Below, in pieces: positions 35,427 to 44,191 of a stretch of 64,000 nt of DNA. Numbering within the stretch: the first letter of the stretch is position 1; each line of letters opens with the position of its first letter. This DNA comes from Cellulomonas sp. P24 (lineage in GTDB: Bacteria > Actinomycetota > Actinomycetes > Actinomycetales > Cellulomonadaceae), in NCBI RefSeq assembly GCF_024704385.1, contig NZ_JAJDFX010000002.1, forward strand, positions 682,001 through 746,000, written 5' to 3'. The notes under the pieces are model-generated. The model saw only the letters and a program-made list of their open reading frames with translations. It did no database searches and was not told the origin of the DNA. The translations under genes were made by a program, and so were the position numbers.

Positions 35427-36512
35427 TCACGCCGGCACGCCCGGATCGACGGGCGCCACGAGTGCGCCGTACGTGTCGGGTCTCCGCGTACGCAGGAATG
35501 GGAACAGGTCGAGCCAGTCCGTGCGCTGACGCAGGTCGAGGTCGACCACGAGCACCGCCTGCTCGTCCCGCGGTGCCTGCACGAGGACCCGTCCGTAGGG
35601 GTCGCTGACGAACGACGACCCGTAGAACGTGTGGCCGGGGGTGCCGTCCGGCCGTGGCTCCTGGCCGGTCCGGTTGGCGACCACCATGAACAGACCGTTC
35701 GCGATCCCGTTGCCCACGATCACCTGACGCCACAACGGCTCGGTGTCGAAGTCCGGGTGGTCGGGCTCGGAGCCGATCGCGCTCGGGTAGACGACGACGT
35801 CCGCGCCACCCAACGCGTAGGCGCGCGCGACCTCCGGGAACCACTCGTCCCAGCAGGTCGGGAAGCCGAAGCAGGCCCCGGCGTCCTCGGCGCCCCCGGC
35901 ATCCTCGGTTCCCCCGACGTCCTCCGATCCCCCGGCCGGCCCGGTCCGACGGGCAGCTCCGGCTGTCCCGCCGAGCCGGTGCACCGGGTACGGCCCGAGC
36001 GCCGGATCGGCCCCCTCCGCCGGACCCGGGCGGAAGTACAGGTCCTCGTGGTAGCCCGCCGTGACCGGGAGGTGCAGCTTGGGCGTCCGGACCAGGATCT
36101 CCCCGGCGGGTGACACGACGATCGCGACGTTGAGACCCCGGCCGTCGGCGTCGCCGGTGCGCTCGTACAGCGACCCGTGGACGAGCACCCCGTGCGTCGC
36201 AGCTGCGGCCGCGGCGAACCGGACGGTCGGGCCGTCGACGAGGCTCTCGGCCACGGCGTCCGCCCGCCCGGTGGGCACCGTGTCCGCGGGGTACCGGGAC
36301 AGCGTGAGCTCGGGAAGGACGACGAGGCGCGCGCCCGCGTCGGCGGCCATGCCGATCGCGTCGGTCAGTGCGCCGGTCAGGACGGCGGCGTCGGGGTGCC
36401 AGGCATGCTGCACGAGCCCAATCCGCACGCGCGGACCCGCCCCGGCGCCGGGGACCCGGGCCGGGGACGGCGGCGGATCGAGGGCGAGGATGCGCCGGAA
36501 CCCCGGGGTCAC
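35427..36512 (-). CDS. Carbon-nitrogen hydrolase (nitrilase superfamily) with a repeat insert
   Basis: A 361-residue cytosolic hydrolase of amides or N-carbamoyl compounds, closest in form to N-carbamoylputrescine amidase. The triad is complete: Glu68 (LPELTLS), Lys145 (PKLHLPV) and Cys220 (TCWDEWFPE). The Lys-to-Cys distance of 75 residues is about twice the usual because of an insert holding three 18-bp DNA repeats. The GTG at 36512 overlaps the stop of a 13-codon upstream frame with a good ribosome binding site. The first 35 residues are poorly conserved. Confidence 0.88.
   Translation of the reverse strand: MTPGFRRILALDPPPSPARVPGAGAGPRVRIGLVQHAWHPDAAVLTGALTDAIGMAADAGARLVVLPELTLSRYPADTVPTGRADAVAESLVDGPTVRFAAAAAATHGVLVHGSLYERTGDADGRGLNVAIVVSPAGEILVRTPKLHLPVTAGYHEDLYFRPGPAEGADPALGPYPVHRLGGTAGAARRTGPAGGSEDVGGTEDAGGAEDAGACFGFPTCWDEWFPEVARAYALGGADVVVYPSAIGSEPDHPDFDTEPLWRQVIVGNGIANGLFMVVANRTGQEPRPDGTPGHTFYGSSFVSDPYGRVLVQAPRDEQAVLVVDLDLRQRTDWLDLFPFLRTRRPDTYGALVAPVDPGVPA
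35880..35933 (-). repeat. Three 18-bp tandem repeats inside the nitrilase gene
   Basis: Units 35880-35897, 35898-35915 and 35916-35933 encode Gly/Glu/Asp-rich hexapeptides of the form G-G-x-E-D-x just before the catalytic cysteine segment. Confidence 0.88.
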
Positions 36513-36550
36513 GGCCGGTCGGCGGTCACGACCGCGGACTTCGCGTGCAC
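36509..36550 (-). CDS. Possible 13-codon leader peptide before the nitrilase gene
   Basis: A GTG at 36550 is preceded at ideal distance by GAGGAGG. It opens a frame of 13 codons (V-H-A-K-S-A-V-V-T-A-D-R-P) whose TGA overlaps the nitrilase GTG (GTGA). The nitrilase itself lacks a ribosome binding site of its own, so translation could pass from one to the other. The peptide has no attenuator-like codon run. It could also be chance. Confidence 0.35.
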   Translation of the reverse strand: MHAKSAVVTADRP

Positions 36551-36648
36551 GCCACACCTCCTCTGCGATCGACGACTGCGACCGGACGCTACCGGACCGT
36601 TCGGCGCGGTGACGAGCACCGGGAGCGGCCTCGGGGCACGATCGCACC

Positions 36649-37437
36649 ATGAACGTTCCGGAGGCCTGGAGCCTGCACGCACGCGTCGCCCTGGTGAGCG
36701 GGGCCGGGAGCCCGACGGGAATCGGTCTCGCCGCAGCGCGGGCACTGGGCGAGCTCGGGGCCACGGTCGTGCTGACCGCGACCACCGACCGGGTGCACGC
36801 ACGCGCCGCCGAGCTGCGGGACCTGGGCATCGACGCCACCGGCGTGGTCGCGCGGCTCGAGACCGAGGCGGCGGTCGACGAGCTGTCGCGGACCCTGGCC
36901 GCCGCAGGGATCGCGCCGGACGTGCTCGTCAACAACGCCGGCATGGTGGCCACCGGTGACCCCGGGATGATCTCCGGCGAAGCGACGATGCCGGTCGCGG
37001 ACTGGCACCGGAGCCTCGACCTCAACCTGACGACGGCGTTCCTGCTCACCCGGGCACTCTTGCCGCACATGCGCGACACCGGCTGGGGTCGGATCGTCAC
37101 GGTGTCGAGCCTGACCGGTGCTGTGATGGCGGCGCGCGGCGACGTCGCGTACGCCGCGGCGAAGGCCGGGCTCGTCGGCCTCACCCGTGCCCTGGCTGTC
37201 GACGAGGCCCGGTCAGGCATCACGGCGAACGCGGTCGCCCCGGGCTGGATCGCTACCGGCTCCCAGCTCGAGAACGAGGCCCTCGAGGGTCGTCAGGTGC
37301 CGGCGCGGCGCAGCGGGACGGCGAGCGAGGTCGCGTCGGCGATCGCGTGGCTCGCGACACCGGGCGCGTCCTACGTCACCGGTCAGCTGATCGCCGTCGA
37401 CGGCGGCAACAGCGTCGCCGAGGAACGACTCCTCTAG
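36649..37437 (+). CDS. Short-chain dehydrogenase/reductase
   Basis: A 262-residue NAD(P)-dependent oxidoreductase of the classical SDR group, similar to 3-oxoacyl-ACP reductases. The cofactor motif is SGAGSPTGIG, then VNNAGM. The active site holds Ser in VSSLTGAV and YAAAK (YxxxK), and the C-terminus has PGWIATGSQ and YVTGQLIAVDGG. Substrate unknown. It is divergent from the nitrilase gene. A very large palindrome follows its stop. Confidence 0.92.
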   Translation: MNVPEAWSLHARVALVSGAGSPTGIGLAAARALGELGATVVLTATTDRVHARAAELRDLGIDATGVVARLETEAAVDELSRTLAAAGIAPDVLVNNAGMVATGDPGMISGEATMPVADWHRSLDLNLTTAFLLTRALLPHMRDTGWGRIVTVSSLTGAVMAARGDVAYAAAKAGLVGLTRALAVDEARSGITANAVAPGWIATGSQLENEALEGRQVPARRSGTASEVASAIAWLATPGASYVTGQLIAVDGGNSVAEERLL

Positions 37438-37460
37438 CCGTACCGACCGGCCACGGTGGT

Positions 37461-37523
37461 GGTCGAGTGGAGCGTTCTGCACGCGACACGCGGGCGTGTC
37501 GCGGCAGAACGCTCCACTCGACC
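37461..37523. repeat. Large intergenic palindrome, REP-like candidate
   Basis: Arms 37461-37491 and 37494-37523 pair over 30 bp with a 2-base loop and a single bulged A. A shortened copy of the outer arm (GGCTCCACTC) lies about 15 bases further on. It is far longer than a normal terminator and lies 23 bases after the SDR stop. It may end transcription, but its size suggests a repeated extragenic element. Confidence 0.85.
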
Positions 37524-37711
37524 GCGGGGGGCGGAGGCTCCACTCAAGCGGGGCGGGCGGCGGGTGGCCGGATCGACGTCGGCCGGGGCGAGGTGCGCAG
37601 CCGTCATCTCACCCGTGCACGTCCGTTCGATCTGCGCGCACGCACGTGTCGGCAGTTCTACTGTGACGGTGTGCCGGCAGACTGCCCGCACGAGGTGTTC
37701 AGTGAGGTGTC

Positions 37712-39074
37712 ATGACGAACGAGAACATCCGTCCCGAAGAACCCAGCACCACGCAGCCACTGGTGCGGCTCCCCGACGGCACGATCAAGCAGGTCTCCCC
37801 CCATGACCGGGACGGTCGTCTGGACCATCCCCGGCCGAGCGCACCGCCCGCTCGCGGTGCAGTCGCACGACCGACGGCCGGCGGACCCCGCGGAGAAGGA
37901 TCTCCTGTGCGGTTTCTGCGCAGGTCGCTACCTCGAGACCCCGCCGGAGAAGTCGCGACTCGTCGCGAACCCGGACGGCACGTGGTCCGTCCTGGACGAC
38001 GTCCCCATCAGCGCGCTCACGGACACCGTCGCGCAGTTCCGCCGCATCCCCAACCTCTTCGAGATCCTCTCCGTCGACTACTGGCGCGCCAACCACGGCT
38101 ACGTCGTCCCCGACGACGCCCTCGCCCGGGCCGAGGCCTACATGGCCGACCCGCGCGGGCGTGCCCACGTCCTCGAGATCCTGCGCCGTCGTGCGATCGC
38201 CTCCGGGACCACCGACGCCGAGTGGGCGCAGGTCCCCGAGCAGACCAAGCTGACCGACGGGATCGACCTGTTCGCCGGGTCGCACGACGTGATCGTCGCG
38301 CGCCGCCACCTGGTCGACGACGCCACGTACGACGACGAGCTCGCCGGCTCGGGCACGCTCACCCCGCAGGAGCACCACGAGTACCTCGCCTTCACGATCA
38401 CCGCGATGCAGAACCTCTACGCGTCACGGGCCCACGCCCGGTACGTCGCGGTCTTCCAGAACTGGCTCGCACCGGCAGGCGCGACGTTCGACCACCTGCA
38501 CAAGCAGCTCGTGGCGCTCGACGAGCACGGGCCCCAGACGGACCGCGAGCTCGCGCGCCTGCGCGTCGAGCCCGACATCTTCACGACCGCCGTCCTCGAT
38601 CACGCCGTCGCCCACCGCCTCGTGGTCGCGGAGAACGACCACGCGATCGCGATCGCGGGGGTCGGCCACCGCTACCCGTCCCTCGAGGTGTACTCACGCA
38701 GCGAGCACCACCTGCCGTGGAACCACACCGAGGAGGAGGTCCGCGCGGTCTCCGACCTGCTTCACGCCGTCCACGCCGCGACAGGCGTCCACGTCCCGAC
38801 CAACGAGGAGTGGCACCACCGGCCGCCGGACGCCCCCGAGCCGATGCCGTGGCACATCGTGCTCAAGTGGCGCACCTCGACCCTCGCCGGGTTCGAGGGC
38901 GGCACCAAGATCAACGTCAACACGGTGGACCCGGCGACGCTGCGCTACCGGGTGGTCAAGGAGCTGTACCGGCTGCGCGAGACCGGGTCGATCGCGGACA
39001 TGCGGATCGGTGACGAGTGCTCGCACCTGACCGGGACGCTCCGGTACACCGAGGGCATCGACCGCTGGGGGTGA
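37712..39074 (+). CDS. DUF4921 (galactose-1-phosphate uridylyltransferase-like) protein, frameshifted as sequenced
   Basis: A protein of about 454 residues related to GalT-type HIT-superfamily nucleotidyltransferases. The N-terminal piece (PLVRLPDGTIKQVSP) is in one frame and the rest (TGTVVWTIPGRAHRPL onward) in another. The break is at a run of six C (37797-37802); five would join them. The body has the zinc-like CGFC pair (LLCGFCAGRYLE), NLFEI, and FDHLHKQLVA, the histidine motif of the GalT/HIT active site. Reaction unknown. The ATG at 37712 has GAGGTG upstream; an ATG at 37803 would bypass the break but lose the conserved start. Confidence 0.85.
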
Positions 39075-39095
39075 CCGGGCCGCGGAGCGGGTGCG

Positions 39096-39977
39096 TCAGC
39101 CGAGCGCCGCGAGCGGGCCGACCGCGGGGGCGACCGCGTCGCGCACCCATGCGCTGAGCCGAGTCGCGGGCGGACGCAGGATCACCGTCTCGACCCCGAG
39201 CGCGGCGTAGTCCGCCATCGTTGCGACGAACCCGTCGACGTCGCCGCGCTCGAGCTGCTCGCCCATGTGCAGAAGGGTGACCCGGATCTCCTGCGGGTCG
39301 CGCCCGACCGTCTCGCAGTGCCCGCGCAGCACGTCGAGCTTGTGCGCGACCTCCACGGGTGAGGTCGCGAACAGGTTGCACGCGTCGCCGTACTGCGCCA
39401 CGAGCCGGAGGGTCTTCCGCTCGCCCGACCCACCGATGAGGATCTCCGGCCGCGGCGCAGTCAGCGGCAGCGGCGAGCACAGCGTCTCGGCAAGGCGGTA
39501 GTGCACGCCCTCGTACGGACCGTTGTCCTCCGGGTCCCACATCTGCAGGCAGATCTGCAGGGTCTCCTCGAGGCGTTCGAACCGCTCACCGAGCGGCGGG
39601 TACGGCACACCCATCGCGAGGTGCTCCCGCTCGTACCACGCCGCACCGATCCCGAACGTCGCACGCCCGCCGGACAGGACGTCGAGGGTGGCGACGATCT
39701 TCGCCAGCAGACCCGGGTGGCGGTAGGTCACACCGGTGACGAGGACACCGAGCTGCGCAGTCGACGTCACGCCCGCGAGGTACCCGAGCGTCGTGTACGC
39801 CTCGAGCATCGGGTCGGCGGCCGGGAATCCGGCACGCTCCATCTGGAAGTAGTGGTCCATGACGGAGATCCACGACACCCCGGCGTCCTCGGCGGCCGCG
39901 CAGGTGTCGGCCAGCTCGCGCCGGAGCTCGCTCGGCTCCTGACCGTCGAACCTCATGAGATGAATCCCGACGCGCAT
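39096..39977 (-). CDS. LLM class F420-dependent oxidoreductase
   Basis: A 293-residue luciferase-like enzyme, probably using coenzyme F420. It has MRVGIHLMRF, the segment GVSWISVMDHYFQME, VTYRHPGLLAKIVATLDVLSGGRATFGIGAAW and the C-terminal LGVETVILRPP. The ATG at 39977 is chosen over a TTG six bases earlier because AAGGGG lies at the right distance. It stands upstream of DUF4921 (convergent) and beside a second enzyme of the same superfamily. Substrate unknown. Confidence 0.9.
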   Translation of the reverse strand: MRVGIHLMRFDGQEPSELRRELADTCAAAEDAGVSWISVMDHYFQMERAGFPAADPMLEAYTTLGYLAGVTSTAQLGVLVTGVTYRHPGLLAKIVATLDVLSGGRATFGIGAAWYEREHLAMGVPYPPLGERFERLEETLQICLQMWDPEDNGPYEGVHYRLAETLCSPLPLTAPRPEILIGGSGERKTLRLVAQYGDACNLFATSPVEVAHKLDVLRGHCETVGRDPQEIRVTLLHMGEQLERGDVDGFVATMADYAALGVETVILRPPATRLSAWVRDAVAPAVGPLAALG

Positions 39978-40101
39978 CGCCAACCCCTTCTCCCGCGTCG
40001 CGGGGACCGGTCGGCGCCCGCCGGGACACTCTGCCCATCAAGGAGGGTTCCCGGTCAAGACCCGCCCGAAGGTTCGCGCCTGATGCACGAGCGGCTGCGC
40101 C

Positions 40102-40974
40102 TCAGGCGACGAGCGGCTGCACCTCGGTCGCGACGAACCGCACGAACCCCTCGTGGTCGGGCTCGTCGGAGGTCGGCTGCAGCACCACGGTGTCCGCGCC
40201 GGCGTCTGCCCACCGCCGGACCGCTGCGGCGACGGTGCCGGCGTCACCGGCGACCCCGACCTCGTCGGTGAGGTCGAAGCCCCAGGCTCGTTGCTCGGCC
40301 TCGAGGCGCTCGGCGGCACCGGGGCCTGTCGCGGCCATGACGTTGACGACGATCCGGTGCGGGTCCGTCCGTCCGACGGCGCGCCGTCCCTCGTCGATGA
40401 GTGCGCGCGCCCGGCGCACCCCGGTCGGGCTGGTCCCGCCGGTGAGGAGGGTGCCGTCGGCCAGTCGACCGGACAATCTCAGGGTCCGTGGCTTGCCCGC
40501 ACCGAGCAGGATCGGCGGTGTCGTGAGCGGTGGCCAGTCGAGGCGCACGGCGTCGAGGTTCACGTAGCGTCCGGCCGTCGTCACCGTCTCCCCGCGGAAC
40601 AGTCCCGTCAGTGCGGTCACGTACTCGCCGAGCAGGGTGATCGGCGACTCGGGACGCGCGCCCACCTGGCCCATCCAGTCCTGGACGCCGTGGCCGAACC
40701 CGACGCTGACGCGCCCAGGGAACAGCCGGAGCAGGGTCGCGGTCTCCATCGCGGTGAGGGCGACGTTGCGCAGCGGCACCGGGAGGAGGCCGATCCCGAC
40801 GGTCACGCGCTCCGTCCAGGCGAGGGCCGCGGCCGCGCTGGCGATCCCGCTCTCCTTGAAGCAGTCCTCCCAGAACCAGAGCTCGGCCAGGCCGGTCTCA
40901 TCGGCGACGCGCGCGATCGAGCGCAGGCGCTCCGGAGGGAGCTGGGGCAAGAACACCGCACCGAGAACGGTCAT
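40102..40974 (-). CDS. LLM class F420-dependent oxidoreductase
   Basis: A 290-residue luciferase-like enzyme distinct from its neighbour. Features are LAELWFWEDCFKESGIASAAAALAW, VPLRNVALTAMETATLLRLFPGRVSVGFGHGV, and TPPILLGAGKPRTLRLSGRLADGTLLTGG, typical of the F420-dependent MSMEG_2256-like branch. It is followed on the same strand by the other LLM gene after about 125 bases. Substrate unknown. Confidence 0.9.
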   Translation of the reverse strand: MTVLGAVFLPQLPPERLRSIARVADETGLAELWFWEDCFKESGIASAAAALAWTERVTVGIGLLPVPLRNVALTAMETATLLRLFPGRVSVGFGHGVQDWMGQVGARPESPITLLGEYVTALTGLFRGETVTTAGRYVNLDAVRLDWPPLTTPPILLGAGKPRTLRLSGRLADGTLLTGGTSPTGVRRARALIDEGRRAVGRTDPHRIVVNVMAATGPGAAERLEAEQRAWGFDLTDEVGVAGDAGTVAAAVRRWADAGADTVVLQPTSDEPDHEGFVRFVATEVQPLVA

Positions 40975-41050
40975 GCAGCGATTCTCGCTCAGTCACCTCC
41001 CCGGGGCGCGGGCAGAGTCGGTCGCCACGCCGGGTGTCGTCGTCGACGCC

Positions 41051-41296
41051 TCAGGCGACGTCGTCGGCGCGGCGGGACGGGACGGCGTTCCGCCGCCGTT
41101 CGGCGAGCCACATGAGCCCGATCGGGAGAGCGCCGCCGACGAATGCCGCGAGCGCCCCGTGCAGCAGTCGCACCGAGGTGCTGCCGGTCGTGCTCGCCAC
41201 GACCCCGATCACGAAGAGTGCGGCGATCACCGCACCACCGGTCACGCGGGCTGAGTGCCGGCGCGGTTCCGCGCCAGGGTCTTCCCATCGCGTCAT
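41051..41296 (-). CDS. Small two-helix membrane protein
   Basis: An 81-residue protein of unknown function. Two membrane helices are visible (TGGAVIAALFVIGVVAST and LLHGALAAFVGGALPIGLMWLA) joined by a short loop, with basic residues at both ends. The ATG at 41296 has GGGGGAG upstream. It follows the DUF2461 gene on the same strand but is separated from it by a strong palindrome, so it is probably its own unit. Confidence 0.65.
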   Translation of the reverse strand: MTRWEDPGAEPRRHSARVTGGAVIAALFVIGVVASTTGSTSVRLLHGALAAFVGGALPIGLMWLAERRRNAVPSRRADDVA

Positions 41297-41388
41297 GCCG
41301 ACTCCCCCTGGATGTCCCGAGCCGTCCACCGCTCAGGCCTGCGCGTCAGACCTTAACCGCTGAACCGTCCGATTTGCCGCAAGCGTCC

Positions 41389-41410
41389 GCGGCCACCGCG
41401 CGGTGGCCGC
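41389..41410 (-). terminator. 22-bp palindrome downstream of DUF2461 gene
   Basis: A perfect palindrome of 11 bp per arm built on GCGGCCACCGC, 58 bases past the DUF2461 stop on the minus strand. No T tract. Confidence 0.6.
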
Positions 41411-41424
41411 TCGCGGCCACGATC

Positions 41425-41474
41425 GCTCCGCCGGCTCGGACGTCAGTGCGCTCCGCCGGCTCGGACCTCAGCGC
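41425..41474 (-). repeat. 25-bp tandem duplication spanning the DUF2461 stop codon
   Basis: Units 41425-41449 and 41450-41474 differ at two positions. The second contains the stop (TCA, 41468-41470) of the minus-strand gene; the first repeats it. Confidence 0.85.
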
Positions 41475-42118
41475 CCGAACGTCCGCTCGATCTCCGACGG
41501 TCCGACGTGCCGGTCGAGCCACTGCGTCAACGGCACCGAGGCGCGCAGCACGGCGACGACCTGGTCCTTGGCCGCGGCGGTCGACAACCACGGCTCGACC
41601 GGCCACTGCTTCCAGGTGACCAGCCCCTTCAGACGGAGCAGCTCGATCCGGGGGTGGTCCTTCGGGTACCCGCGAGGTGCGGTCGCGAGGGCGCCTGACG
41701 CCGTGATCGTGAGGCCGGCCGCGCGCACGTCCGCGACGATGCCCGCGAGCGCCTCACCGGGGAGGTCCAGCGCGACGGCGCGGCGGTACCTCGCGAGCTG
41801 GTCCGCCGCGAACACGTACATCCCGCTGGCCGCCGCGAGCCCGTCCGCGGAGACCTGCACGTAGCCGCCGCTGCGGAGGGTCGCGCCGATCGCGGTCTTG
41901 TACGGGGACTTGTCCGCGCTGAACCGCACGTCGCGGTTCGGCCGGAAGATCTTCGCCTCGCCGAACTCGTCGGTGAGCTCGGCGAGCAGCGCCTCCATGG
42001 GCCCACGCACGTGCTCGTCGTACATCGCGCGGTGCGCCTGCCAGTAGGCCTTCGAGTTGTCGATCTCGAGGCCCTCGTAGAAGTCGAGGACCGCGTCGGT
42101 CCACCCGTGGAACGTCAT
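41468..42118 (-). CDS. DUF2461 domain protein
   Basis: A 216-residue cytosolic protein of the DUF2461 (TIGR02453) family, function unknown. It has the hallmark N-D-x-x-W-like start (NSKAYWQAHRAMYDEHV), FRPNRDVRFSADKSPYKTAIGA, and the closing LKGLVTWKQWP. Length is normal. The ATG at 42118 follows GGAGAGGA. It is divergent from the PrmC-like methyltransferase gene. Confidence 0.92.
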   Translation of the reverse strand: MTFHGWTDAVLDFYEGLEIDNSKAYWQAHRAMYDEHVRGPMEALLAELTDEFGEAKIFRPNRDVRFSADKSPYKTAIGATLRSGGYVQVSADGLAAASGMYVFAADQLARYRRAVALDLPGEALAGIVADVRAAGLTITASGALATAPRGYPKDHPRIELLRLKGLVTWKQWPVEPWLSTAAAKDQVVAVLRASVPLTQWLDRHVGPSEIERTFGR

Positions 42119-42320
42119 CGTGGTCCTCTCCAGCTCGCCCGGTGGCCGTCGCCCCGGGCCGGCATGCGCCCGATGCGGAATCGTCGCGCGCGAGGCCCGA
42201 GTCTGCCACCGGGGAATGACATGGCCCGGGGCCCGGCGATCCGCGTAGCGTGCGGGTGCGGTGCGGTGCACCGTGGTCCCCGTCCGTGCGGGTGACCTCG
42301 GCGTCCGGAGAGGAACCCGC

Positions 42321-43181
42321 ATGGCACCTGGTCGTGGCGACCTCTCGCCCGACGGCATCGTCCGCCGGCTGCGCGCCGCCGGCTGCGTGTTCGCCGAGGA
42401 CGAGGCGCGGCTGCTGGTCGCCGAGGCGCCCACCCCGGCTCGACTCGCCGAGATGATCGATCTGCGCGTCGCCGGTCTGCCGCTCGAGCAGGTGCTCGGC
42501 TGGGCGGAGTTCTTCGGGATGCGGATCGCCGTCGAGCCCGGGGTGTTCGTTCCTCGGCGCCGCTCGGAGCTGCTGGTCAGCGAGGCTGCCGCGCTGGTCC
42601 GGGCTGGGGGCGACGCACGACGCGTGGTCGTCGTCGACCTGTGCTGCGGGTCCGGAGCCGTCGGCGCGGCGCTCGCCACGGAGCTGACCCGCGACCGACG
42701 GTCCGACGACCGGCGCGGACGGTCGCGCGACGTCGAGCTGCACGCCGCCGACATCGATCCGGTCGCGGTGCGGTGCGCCCGCCGGAACGTCGCGGCCCTG
42801 GGTGGCCTCGTCCATGAGGGCGATCTCGACGGTCCGCTGCCCGACGCCCTGCGCGGACACGTCGACATCCTCGTGGCGAACGCGCCGTACGTCCCCACCG
42901 ACGAGATCCGGTTGATGCCACCGGAGGCGCGGGACCACGAGCCACCGGTCGCGCTCGACGGCGGCGCGGACGGGCTGGACGTCCAGCGCCGGGTGGCCGC
43001 CGCGGCGCCGCGGTGGTTGTCGCCGGGCGGCCACCTGCTGGTCGAGACGAGTCGGCGTCAGGCGCCGTCGACCGTTGCGGCGGTCACCTCCGCCGGGCTG
43101 GTGGCGCGGGTGGTGACGTCGCGGGACCTGGACGCGACGGTCGTGGTGGGTGCCCGACCGACCACGGCGGAGCACGTCTAG
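42321..43181 (+). CDS. PrmC-related protein N5-glutamine methyltransferase, putative
   Basis: A 286-residue SAM-dependent methyltransferase. Motif I is VVVDLCCGSGAVGAALA, the acidic end of strand 2 is HAADIDPVAV, and the catalytic loop reads NAPYVPTDEI, where true PrmC/HemK has NPPY. This NAPY form with normal PrmC length matches the actinobacterial PrmC-related family of unknown target (TIGR03704). A helical N-domain (residues 10-70) precedes. The ATG at 42321 has GGAGAGGAA upstream. Confidence 0.9.
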   Translation: MAPGRGDLSPDGIVRRLRAAGCVFAEDEARLLVAEAPTPARLAEMIDLRVAGLPLEQVLGWAEFFGMRIAVEPGVFVPRRRSELLVSEAAALVRAGGDARRVVVVDLCCGSGAVGAALATELTRDRRSDDRRGRSRDVELHAADIDPVAVRCARRNVAALGGLVHEGDLDGPLPDALRGHVDILVANAPYVPTDEIRLMPPEARDHEPPVALDGGADGLDVQRRVAAAAPRWLSPGGHLLVETSRRQAPSTVAAVTSAGLVARVVTSRDLDATVVVGARPTTAEHV

Positions 43182-43291
43182 GACCTTGTGCCCTTGCCTC
43201 ATACAGTGATTGAGTGCCGTTCAGCACGGTCGGGGTCCGCACCGTGCAGCACGGGTCGACGCAGAGTGGCATCGAGACCGGGAGGCACGCC

Positions 43292-44182
43292 GTGAGGTCC
43301 AGGTTCGGATCCAGATTCGGTTCGCGATCGCTTCGAGCACGCATCCTCGTCGCGTGGGTCGCGGTCATCGCCCTCGGCGTCGGCGTCGCCGGCCCCGCCG
43401 ACGCCCGCACCCGGCACGCGACACCGTCCTACTACCTCTCGCTCGGCGACTCCCTGGCCTACGGGTACCAGCCGAACCTTGTCGCCGCGGGAGACCTCGA
43501 CCCCACGCACTACGTCAGCTACGCCGAGGACTACGCGCGGCTCGACCGTCACCTCACGCTGGTCAACTACGGCTGCCCCGGTGAGACGACCGCGACCCTC
43601 CTCACCGGTGGCTGCCCGTGGCCGTCGACCGCGCTGCACGACTCCTACGGCGCCGCGACGTCCCAGCTCGCCGCCGCGACCGCGTTCCTGACGGCGCACC
43701 GCGGTCAGGTCTCCCTGGTGACGATCGACATCGGCTCGAACGACCTGCTCGCGCTGGTCGGACAGTGCCAGACGACCGCGACCTCGGCGACAGCGCTCGA
43801 GGCCTGCCTCGCCGCCGGGCTGCCCGCCACGATCTCGACGATCGCGACGAACTACGCGACGCTCCTCGGCACGATCAAGACCCTCGCGCCCTCGGCGACG
43901 ATCGTGATGTTCAACCTCTACAACCCGATGGCCCTCACGCTGCCCGGCAGCGACCAGCTCGTCGGCGTCGTCAACCAGGCCCTGGCCGGCATCGCCGCGA
44001 ACGCCGGTGCACGGGTCGCGGACGCCTTCAAGGCCATCAACGTGAAGGCCGACTCGACGGTCGAGAAGGCGTCGGTGTGCCTGCTCACCTGGGAGTGCAC
44101 GTCGTACAAGAACGTGCACCCGACCACCCTCGGCTACGACGCACTCACCTGGGCGCTGGTCGTCGCCCGCTGGGAACGGTGA
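43292..44182 (+). CDS. Secreted SGNH/GDSL hydrolase
   Basis: A 296-residue exported esterase or lipase. An N-terminal signal (basic start, then ILVAWVAVIALGVGVAGPADA) is followed by the catalytic block LSLGDSLAYGYQ (Ser54), the oxyanion Gly in YGCPGETT, Asn in DIGSNDLL and His276 in KNVHPTTLGYD. The residue three before the histidine, where an acid is usual (DxxH), is a lysine, so the triad acid may be missing or replaced. Several cysteines suggest disulfides. The GTG at 43292 has GGGAGG at ideal spacing; a GTG at 43214 would add 26 residues. Confidence 0.88.
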   Translation: MRSRFGSRFGSRSLRARILVAWVAVIALGVGVAGPADARTRHATPSYYLSLGDSLAYGYQPNLVAAGDLDPTHYVSYAEDYARLDRHLTLVNYGCPGETTATLLTGGCPWPSTALHDSYGAATSQLAAATAFLTAHRGQVSLVTIDIGSNDLLALVGQCQTTATSATALEACLAAGLPATISTIATNYATLLGTIKTLAPSATIVMFNLYNPMALTLPGSDQLVGVVNQALAGIAANAGARVADAFKAINVKADSTVEKASVCLLTWECTSYKNVHPTTLGYDALTWALVVARWER

Positions 44183-44191
44183 CGGCCGGCG

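Noticed and set aside
37712-39013. Whole 433-codon plus-strand frame as a single protein
   Set aside because: Only its first 30 codons resemble a real protein; the rest is a shadow of the DUF4921 frame, which led to the frameshift interpretation.
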